Of a stretch of DNA of 64,000 nt, positions 57,576 through 64,000 are shown in pieces. Position 1 is the stretch's first letter; each line of letters opens with the position of its first letter. The DNA is from Alphaproteobacteria bacterium. Its GTDB lineage: Bacteria > Pseudomonadota > Alphaproteobacteria > Caulobacterales > Aquidulcibacteraceae. The stretch is taken from NCBI GenBank assembly GCA_016124655.1, contig WGNI01000010.1:1-64000 (forward strand). Direction: 5' to 3'. A program made the position numbers and the translations under genes. The notes below the pieces were generated by a model that made no database searches, had not been told where the DNA came from, and worked only from the letters and a program-made list of their open reading frames with translations.

Positions 57576-58385
57576 ATGCCACCTGAACTGCGCGAACCCG
57601 CCGCTCCGCTTCGCGAAAGGACTGCGGAATCCGTTCGCGCTTCGCCAATGGCGGCGGGGATCTGGCCAATCGTGGCGCGAAACACAGCGATCGGCGTCGC
57701 GGCCGGCGTGTTCATGGCGCTTATCGGCGCGCTCGGCACCGGCGCCGCGCCGTTGGGACAGCGTCTGTTTTACTGGGTCAGCGTCATGGTGATCGGCTCC
57801 GCGTTCGGGTGGGCGGCCGCCTTGCTCGCGCGCCGCGCGACGGGAAACCCCTGGGCGCTATGGGCGATGATCACGCTGGGCCTGACGATCCCAGGAACGA
57901 TCTTCATCTGGGCCTATACCGGCTGGGTGTTCGCCGGCGCGCCGCGCCCACAGACGCTGCCTGGATATGCGCCCAGCGTGGTTGTCGTCTCCGCTGCGAT
58001 GACCGCGATCATGGTCCTCGTAAACCGCCCTGGGGCGGTCACCCACGCGCCGCCGGCCGGCGTCCCGACGACCGTGCGTTTTCTCGATCGCCTGCCCGCA
58101 AAACTGAAAGGCGCCGTGCTCTACGCGGTTCAGGCGGAAGACCATTATCTCCGTCTTCACACCTCGAAGGGACAGGACCTGATCCTCATGCGCCTGGCCG
58201 ACGCCATGGCCGAGTTGGACGGCATGGAGGGCGCGCAAACCCATCGCTCCTGGTGGGTGGCGAAAAGCGCGGTGCAGGGCGTGCGCCGCGACAACGGCCG
58301 CGTCGCGCTGGAATTGGCTAACGGCGTCGCCGCGCCCGTCAGCCGGCCAAACGTGCGGCCTCTGAAAGCGGCAGGGTGGTTCTAG
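57576..58385 (+). CDS. Membrane-anchored LytTR transcriptional regulator
   Basis: A 269-residue protein with four hydrophobic helices between about residues 33 and 150 (NTAIGVAAGVFMALIGALG to VVVVSAAMTAIMVLV) and a C-terminal LytTR DNA-binding domain from about 165. The LytTR part shows VLYAVQAEDHYLRLH, MRLADAMAEL, HRSWWVAKSAV and a basic end. Membrane location suggests it senses an envelope or lipid signal. The ATG at 57576 is used; the ATG at 57648 is also possible. It is divergent from the DUF2306 gene. Confidence 0.84.
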   Translation: MPPELREPAAPLRERTAESVRASPMAAGIWPIVARNTAIGVAAGVFMALIGALGTGAAPLGQRLFYWVSVMVIGSAFGWAAALLARRATGNPWALWAMITLGLTIPGTIFIWAYTGWVFAGAPRPQTLPGYAPSVVVVSAAMTAIMVLVNRPGAVTHAPPAGVPTTVRFLDRLPAKLKGAVLYAVQAEDHYLRLHTSKGQDLILMRLADAMAELDGMEGAQTHRSWWVAKSAVQGVRRDNGRVALELANGVAAPVSRPNVRPLKAAGWF

Positions 58386-58401
58386 AGCGGTCCTGGAAAA
58401 G

Positions 58402-58944
58402 CTAGCGCGCGGCTTGCCACTGGGCGCGACTGGCGCGCCAGATCGTATGCGGCATGCCGACATGCAGCGTCGCCTTGCCCGGCGTCTCCCCGAGCCGGCG
58501 CGCCACGTTCTGCGAGCGCAGATTGTCGACATGGATGAGGCTCACGATCTCCGAAAGATTGAACGTCTCCATCGCCCAATCGCCGGCGGCGCGCGCGGCC
58601 TCGACCGCGTAGCCCTTGCCCCAATGCGGCCGCGCCAACGCCCAACCGATCTCGAACCCGACCCAGCCCTCCGGATTCCAGGCCCCGACCCGGCCGACGA
58701 ACGCGCCGCTCGCCTTTTCCTCCACCGCAAAGAGCCCATAGCCGCGCAGCGCCCAGTGGCCGACGATCATCGCCAAGATCCGCCATGCGCCGACCGCGTC
58801 CTGTGGTCGCTGATCCACCGTGATGTATTGCGCGACTTCCCGCTCAGCCATCATCGCCGCGAACGCCGGCGCGTCCTCGCGCCGCCAGCCGCGGAGGATC
58901 AGCCGGTCCGTCTCCAGGCGGGGAAGGGCGTTGAGATCGATCAT
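58402..58944 (-). CDS. GNAT family N-acetyltransferase (RimJ/RimL-like)
   Basis: A 180-residue acetyltransferase. It opens with LETDRLILRGWRREDAPAF, the RimJ/RimL signature, and holds HWGKGYAVEAARAAGDWAM as the acetyl-CoA loop and VSLIHVDNLRSQNVARRLG in the last core strand. The acceptor, a ribosomal protein, antibiotic or metabolite, cannot be told. It is transcribed after the DUF6265 gene with a 9-base gap, so it may be in the same operon. A relative is at 60203-60754. Confidence 0.83.
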   Translation of the reverse strand: MIDLNALPRLETDRLILRGWRREDAPAFAAMMAEREVAQYITVDQRPQDAVGAWRILAMIVGHWALRGYGLFAVEEKASGAFVGRVGAWNPEGWVGFEIGWALARPHWGKGYAVEAARAAGDWAMETFNLSEIVSLIHVDNLRSQNVARRLGETPGKATLHVGMPHTIWRASRAQWQAAR

Positions 58945-58953
58945 TGAGACGTC

Positions 58954-59439
58954 TTATAGCGGCGCGCGGCGCATCCGTAGCGTCTCGTCGCGCACGCCGT
59001 CGGGATAGCGGAGCGTCACGATGAATTCGGCCGTTTGATCGTCCAAGCGGCGCAGCGTCAGACCTTGGAACCGAAGCGCATCTTCATCCGCGCCGGCGGG
59101 CGCGAACGCATGCCAGCCGTCTTTCTCCTCCCAACTGACGAAGTCGGGATTGAAGTGCTTCACGCGCATCTGCACGCCGCCCTCCACCACCTCCATGAGC
59201 ATGATCTCGTAGAACACCGGCGCGCCCTCGCGCATCAGACGGAAATGACCGACCATCTGTCCGCCCATCGGCGGCGCCCAGGTTTCCTCCACCGTCCCGC
59301 CCAGGCCCTCGCCGATCCAGCGCCCAGCCAGCCACGCCGCATCGTCCAACGTGGAGACCGTTGGCGCGTTTTGCGCGAACGCCGCCCCGCTCCACGCCGC
59401 CGCAGCCACCGCGGCAGCCGCAATCCATGCTTTCAGCAT
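58954..59439 (-). CDS. Secreted DUF6265-like protein (paralogue)
   Basis: A 161-residue protein with a signal peptide (MLKAWIAAAAVAAAAWSGAAFA) and a domain starting WLAGRWIGEGLGGTVEETW, then MVGHFRLMREGAPVFYEI and VKHFNPDFVSWEEKDGW. This is the same family as the gene at 10310-10777. GGAGGAAGCG precedes the ATG at 59439. It probably is a small periplasmic lipocalin-like protein, but the ligand is unknown. Confidence 0.77.
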   Translation of the reverse strand: MLKAWIAAAAVAAAAWSGAAFAQNAPTVSTLDDAAWLAGRWIGEGLGGTVEETWAPPMGGQMVGHFRLMREGAPVFYEIMLMEVVEGGVQMRVKHFNPDFVSWEEKDGWHAFAPAGADEDALRFQGLTLRRLDDQTAEFIVTLRYPDGVRDETLRMRRAPL

Positions 59440-59513
59440 CGCTTCCTCCGAAAACGCATCCTATCCTGAAGACGCGCGAGCGCGCCGCATTTCGACAGGG
59501 CCAGGGGCTTGCG

Positions 59514-60206
59514 ATGGCGTTTCAAGGATTTTCGAAGGGCTTCTTCAAGTTCTTCCGCGACTTGAAGAAGAACGACGACCGCGACTGGTTTGAAGCCAAC
59601 AAGGATCGCTACAAGACAAGTGTTGTCGCGCCCATGCAGGACTTCATCGCCGCCCCCGCGCCGCTGGTGGAGAAGACCAGCCCGCACTTCATCTGCGATC
59701 CGCGCCCAAATGGCGGATCCATGTTCCGCATTTATCGCGACACGCGCTTCTCCAAGGACAAGACGCCCTACAAGACCCACGCCAGCGCGCATTTCCGCCA
59801 TGACGGCGGCAAGGATGTGCACGCGCCCGGTTATTATCTGCACCTGGAGCCGGGCCGCGTGATGTTCGGCGGCGGCATGTGGATGCCCGAGCCCGCTGCG
59901 CTGCTGCAAATCCGACAGGCCATCGCCAACAAGCCGGCCGACTGGAAGAAAGCGCGCGACGCCGCCAGCATCAAGCGCGCGTTCGGCGCGATCTCAGATG
60001 AAGACAAGCTGACCAAAGCGCCGCGCGGTTTCGATCCCGAACATGCGCTGATCGAGGACATCAAGCTGAAGAGCTTTTTTGTGATGCAGGAAAGCAATGA
60101 GGCCGACGCAGGCGACGCAGCGTTCGCCAAAACCGTCGCCAAAGCCTACGCAGACGCCGCGCCGGTCATGGGGTTCTTGTGCCGCGCCGTCGGCGCGAAG
60201 TTCTAA
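59514..60206 (+). CDS. DUF2461 (TIGR02453) family protein
   Basis: A 230-residue soluble protein of the TIGR02453 family of unknown function. Family hallmarks are the FKFFRDLKKNDDRDWFEANKDRY start, MFRIYRDTRFSKDKTPYKTH and YYLHLEPGRVMFGGGMWMP. The ATG at 59514 gives the standard N-terminus; the frame continues upstream but overlaps the divergent DUF6265 gene. It ends in a 4-base overlap with the convergent GNAT gene. Confidence 0.85.
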   Translation: MAFQGFSKGFFKFFRDLKKNDDRDWFEANKDRYKTSVVAPMQDFIAAPAPLVEKTSPHFICDPRPNGGSMFRIYRDTRFSKDKTPYKTHASAHFRHDGGKDVHAPGYYLHLEPGRVMFGGGMWMPEPAALLQIRQAIANKPADWKKARDAASIKRAFGAISDEDKLTKAPRGFDPEHALIEDIKLKSFFVMQESNEADAGDAAFAKTVAKAYADAAPVMGFLCRAVGAKF

Positions 60207-60754
60207 CGCCGCGCGCGCCACTGCTCGCGCGTCTGACCCCAGCATTGCACGGTGACATTGATCGGCGCCGGAAGCACAGCATCACGCAAATGCTGCGCCC
60301 CCAAGCGCTGCGCCACCGCGATCGACGGCGCATTCCGCGGCTCGATGCAATGGATGATCTCATCCCAGCCGAGCTGATCGAACGCCCAATCCATGGTCGC
60401 CGCCGCGCCCTCGGTCGCATAGCCTTTGCCTTGCGCGTCCGCGATCAGGCCCCAGCCAACCTCCTTGCCGGGCCAAGCGCCGTCTGCGCCCGCCGGCCGC
60501 CAGGGCCCGAGCCGGCCGACCCAACGCCCGCTGTCCTTTTCAAAGACGGAAAACATTCCAAAACCGAGCAGCGCCCACGATCCCGCGAGTTCCGCCATGC
60601 CGCGCCAAACCGCGTCCCCGCTCGGCGCCACGCCGCCAAGAAACCGCATCACGCGTTCGTCGGCCGCAAATGCGGCAAACGCGGGAAAATCCTCATGCCG
60701 CGGCGGGCGCAGGATCAGGCGATCAGTTTCAAGGGTAGGGCCGAGTTCGCGCAT
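60203..60754 (-). CDS. GNAT family N-acetyltransferase
   Basis: A 183-residue RimJ/RimL-type acetyltransferase starting TLETDRLILRPPRHEDFPAF, with QGKGYATEGAAATMDWAF as the acetyl-CoA loop and IEPRNAPSIAVAQRLGA near the end. Two starts are possible: the ATG at 60754 chosen here with GAGAG upstream, or a GTG at 60790 that overlaps the mdh stop by 4 bases (GTGA). Either way it is downstream of mdh on the same strand. Acceptor unknown. Confidence 0.83.
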   Translation of the reverse strand: MRELGPTLETDRLILRPPRHEDFPAFAAFAADERVMRFLGGVAPSGDAVWRGMAELAGSWALLGFGMFSVFEKDSGRWVGRLGPWRPAGADGAWPGKEVGWGLIADAQGKGYATEGAAATMDWAFDQLGWDEIIHCIEPRNAPSIAVAQRLGAQHLRDAVLPAPINVTVQCWGQTREQWRARR

Positions 60755-60786
60755 GAATTTTCTCTCAGCGAAACGCTTCGCAGGCT

Positions 60787-61764
<978 letters not shown>

Positions 61765-61858
61765 TCAACCTTTATCCGAAGCGCGCGGTCTAGCGCCGTG
61801 CTAGAGCAGATGCAATCGGCCGGGGCGCGCCGCCGCCGCCTGTCAGACGGGGCGAACA

Positions 61859-62257
61859 ATGCCGCGCATTGCGATCGTGCTGCCGATCTATCTGGGCGCG
61901 ATACTGGGAATACCCCAACTCGCTCCGTATCAGGACTTTGCACGAGCCCTTGAAGGCGCAGACGCGTTCCTCGCCTGGCACGTCTTCGCCTATTCCGTGG
62001 GCCTGCCGATCAGCGTGAAATTCGCACTGGACTTGGAGCACGCCGGCGAAGGGCGTTTCACGCCGGCCGCGCGGCTCTGCCAGGTTCTGCGCATGGGCGC
62101 GCTCGGCGTCGTCGTCGTCTGCGTGTTCCAGCTCTTCTCTCTATTCGCATGGGGCTCATTCGGCACGCTGATTCTGCTGTGGCCGTTGATCTTTATCGTC
62201 GCGGAGGCTCTCTATGAGACCGCGGACTTTTTCGCTGCGCGCGCCCGGACGCGCTGA
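61859..62257 (+). CDS. Small hypothetical membrane protein
   Basis: A 132-residue protein with about three to four helices (IAIVLPIYLGAILGIPQ; FLAWHVFAYSVGLPISVKF; LGVVVVCVFQLFSLFAWG; LILLWPLIFIVAEALY). No known motif is seen. The ribosome-binding site before the ATG at 61859 is weak (GGGGCGAAC). It lies 43 bases before the DUF885 gene on the same strand. Function is unknown. Confidence 0.6.
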   Translation: MPRIAIVLPIYLGAILGIPQLAPYQDFARALEGADAFLAWHVFAYSVGLPISVKFALDLEHAGEGRFTPAARLCQVLRMGALGVVVVCVFQLFSLFAWGSFGTLILLWPLIFIVAEALYETADFFAARARTR

Positions 62258-62300
62258 GCGCAATCAACGGTCTCCACTGCGCCGCGACAGGAGAATGAGC

Positions 62301-63584
62301 ATGCAATTGGCGATTCTGTGCGTTGCGCTTTTTATTGTCGCCTGCGCCTCCTCGCCGCCTGCGCCGCCGCCAACGCTCAACGCCATCGCAGAGGATTTCG
62401 TCCGCCTGTCGCTTGAGATCGGGACGCACGAGGCAGGCTATGTCGACGCCTATTATGGTCCGGCGGAATGGAAAGCGCAGGCCGAAGCCGATCCGCGGGC
62501 CACGGAAGAACTGAAGGCAGGCGCCGACGCGCTATCCCGCCAACTCGCTGCGCTGCCGGATGCGGGCTTGACCGCCGACAATGCGCGCCGTCGGCGCTTC
62601 CTCGCCGCAAGCCTGGTCACTGCGCGGTTTCGCTTAGACATGATCGAGGGCGCGCGCATTCCCTTTGCTGATGAGGCCGAGCGGCTCTTCGCGCTGCGCC
62701 CGAATCTTCAGCCTTTGGCGCATTATGATGAAGCGCTCGCGCGCATCGAGGCTCTGTTGCCCGGAGACGGCCCGCTGCAAGCCCGCGCCCAAGCGTTTCG
62801 CGATCGCTACCGCGTGCCGCCTGATCGCGTTCGCCCTGTCATGGACGCCGCGATCGCCGAGTGCCGACGCCGAACGCTTGCGCACATGAATTTGCCGGAC
62901 AACGAAACCTTCCGCATGGAATTGGTGCGCGATGAGCCCTGGGGCGCCTACAATTGGTATCAGGGCAACGCCGAAAGCCTCATCCAGATCAACACGGATT
63001 TGCCCACCTATATCTCGAGCGCCGTCACCTTGGGATGCCACGAGGGCTATCCGGGCCACCACGTGCAAGCGATGTTGGCTGAGCGCATGTATCGTGAGCG
63101 CGGCTGGGTAGAGTTTTCGATCCTCCCCCTGTACGCGCCGCAGGCGCCCTTGAACGAAGGCGGCGCCGAATTCGGCATTGAACTGGCCTTCCCAGGCGAT
63201 CAGCGCGCGGCGTTCGAACGCCAGACGCTCTATCCGCTCGCCGGTCTCGACCCGCAGACCGCGCCCGCTTTCGACGCCTATCGCGAAGCGACCGCAGACC
63301 TGCGCGGCGCAGGGCTCACGATCAACGCGATGTTTCTCGATGGCGAAATCACGCACGCCGAGGCCGTGGACCTGTTGCAGCGCTACCGCCTGGTCACGCG
63401 CGAAGAAGCGGAAAAGTCCCTGCAGTTCGCGCAGGCCTACCGCTCTTACGTGATCAATTACGTATCCGGCGAAGATGTCGTCCGCGCCTATGTCGAATCG
63501 CAATCAACCGAAGACGCGCGCTGGGCGGCCTATGTCGGGATCTTCTCCGCGCCAACGATCGCGGCTGATCTCACCGCGCACTGA
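62301..63584 (+). CDS. DUF885 family lipoprotein, putative metallopeptidase
   Basis: A 427-residue protein with a lipobox at LFIVAC (Cys15) and the zinc-peptidase-like motif LGCHEGYPGHHVQ, typical of DUF885 proteins, which resemble M32-type carboxypeptidases. A distal Glu in LNEGGAEFGIEL could complete the site. I chose the ATG at 62301 because AGGAG lies 7 bases before it; the ATG at 62295 sits almost on that site. It is probably periplasmic and lipid-anchored, with a peptidase role inferred from the fold motif only. Confidence 0.8.
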   Translation: MQLAILCVALFIVACASSPPAPPPTLNAIAEDFVRLSLEIGTHEAGYVDAYYGPAEWKAQAEADPRATEELKAGADALSRQLAALPDAGLTADNARRRRFLAASLVTARFRLDMIEGARIPFADEAERLFALRPNLQPLAHYDEALARIEALLPGDGPLQARAQAFRDRYRVPPDRVRPVMDAAIAECRRRTLAHMNLPDNETFRMELVRDEPWGAYNWYQGNAESLIQINTDLPTYISSAVTLGCHEGYPGHHVQAMLAERMYRERGWVEFSILPLYAPQAPLNEGGAEFGIELAFPGDQRAAFERQTLYPLAGLDPQTAPAFDAYREATADLRGAGLTINAMFLDGEITHAEAVDLLQRYRLVTREEAEKSLQFAQAYRSYVINYVSGEDVVRAYVESQSTEDARWAAYVGIFSAPTIAADLTAH

Positions 63585-64000
63585 TCACCGCTTCAGGCAC
63601 AACAACACCCCATCGCCGATGCCCGTGATCGCGCAATCCACGCGCGCGTCCGCCTTCGCTTTTTCTGCAACCCCGCGCAACGCAACGGTATCTGCATCAG
63701 TCTTTGCCGGATCCGCCACGGCGCCAGACCACAACACATTGTCAAACGCCATGACGCCGCCAGGGCGCAACAGCGTCAGGCACGCCTCGTAATAGGCGGC
63801 ATAGGATGTCTTGTCCGCGTCGATGAAGGCGAAGTCGTACGCGCCGGCCTCGCCCGCGGCGATGCGCGCTTCAAGCGTTTCGATCGCAGGGCGCACCTTC
63901 AGATCGATGACGTCCTCAACGCCCGCCTCGCGCCAATACGAGCGCGCTTTCGACGTCCATTCCTCGGATACGTCGCACGCCAGAAGTCGCGCATCGCCCC
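63585..64000 (-). CDS. O-methyltransferase (class I SAM-dependent), 5' end outside window
   Basis: The 3' portion of a caffeoyl-CoA O-methyltransferase-like enzyme. The frame stays open to the window edge at 64000. Visible are the middle SAM-fold segment GDARLLACDVSEEW, the metal/substrate motif FAFIDADKTSYAAYYE and FDNVLWSGAVADP, the family's catalytic metal-binding stretch. The N-terminal part with the SAM-binding Gly motif lies beyond the window. It is convergent with the DUF885 gene with no gap. Confidence 0.85.
   Translation of the reverse strand, partial: GDARLLACDVSEEWTSKARSYWREAGVEDVIDLKVRPAIETLEARIAAGEAGAYDFAFIDADKTSYAAYYEACLTLLRPGGVMAFDNVLWSGAVADPAKTDADTVALRGVAEKAKADARVDCAITGIGDGVLLCLKR

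Overview
The window is a gene-dense, high-G+C bacterial chromosome segment. It has short intergenic gaps, many ATGA/TGATG start-stop overlaps, and no rRNA, tRNA, CRISPR array, transposase or phage gene that I can see. Gene content suggests an alphaproteobacterium, probably Caulobacterales or a relative: the fabA-fabB-fabI fatty-acid genes, the rimP-nusA-ylxR/Q-infB-rbfA-truB-rpsO-pnp order, an EF-P with a PGKGTP tip loop, MacAB/TolC-type export, and glutathione-, acyl-CoA- and aldehyde-centred metabolism typical of aerobic heterotrophs. The genus cannot be fixed from this sequence alone.

Layout. 1-10.3 kb holds metabolic and stress genes: succinate-semialdehyde dehydrogenase, a universal stress protein, an orphan YjhX-type toxin homologue, alanine dehydrogenase, acetyl-CoA synthetase, an MscS channel and a metallo-beta-lactamase-fold hydrolase. 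10.3-21.9 kb starts with a TPP riboswitch in front of thiC, then two acyl-CoA ligases, a translationally coupled GST pair, secreted MsrA, and a TVP38 membrane protein coupled to a FAD disulfide oxidoreductase. 21.8-24.9 kb is an EF-P modification locus: efp faces epmA, a GNAT gene and epmB, which carry the beta-lysylation activities. 25-32 kb has an MFS pump and a five-gene operon, adaptor-ATPase-permease-TolC-hydrolase, forming a MacAB-like exporter. 32-36.8 kb is lipid metabolism: a dienoyl-CoA-reductase-like SDR, fabA-fabB, and fabI divergent from a PadR regulator.

37.3-39.1 kb is a coupled cassette of a membrane protein, a carboxymuconolactone-decarboxylase-like protein and an ECF41 sigma factor. 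39.1-49.7 kb is the long minus-strand translation/RNA operon, with an unknown lipoprotein gene between infB and rbfA. 49.8-64 kb is mixed: trmB, an aldehyde dehydrogenase, cytochrome b561, a PLP gamma-synthase-family enzyme, MFS, PhoD, a divergent DUF2306/LytTR pair, GNATs, malate dehydrogenase, a DUF885 lipoprotein, and an O-methyltransferase cut by the window edge.

The most unusual non-genic structure is a family of paired palindromic elements. Three loci (12.75, 41.4 and 49.04 kb) each hold two facing copies of a hairpin-hairpin-GAGGG unit. One locus lies in frame inside the 3' end of rimP and encodes a foreign-looking C-terminal tail. A second, unrelated palindrome type (GGGAACCGG core) occurs at the left edge and at 13.24 kb.
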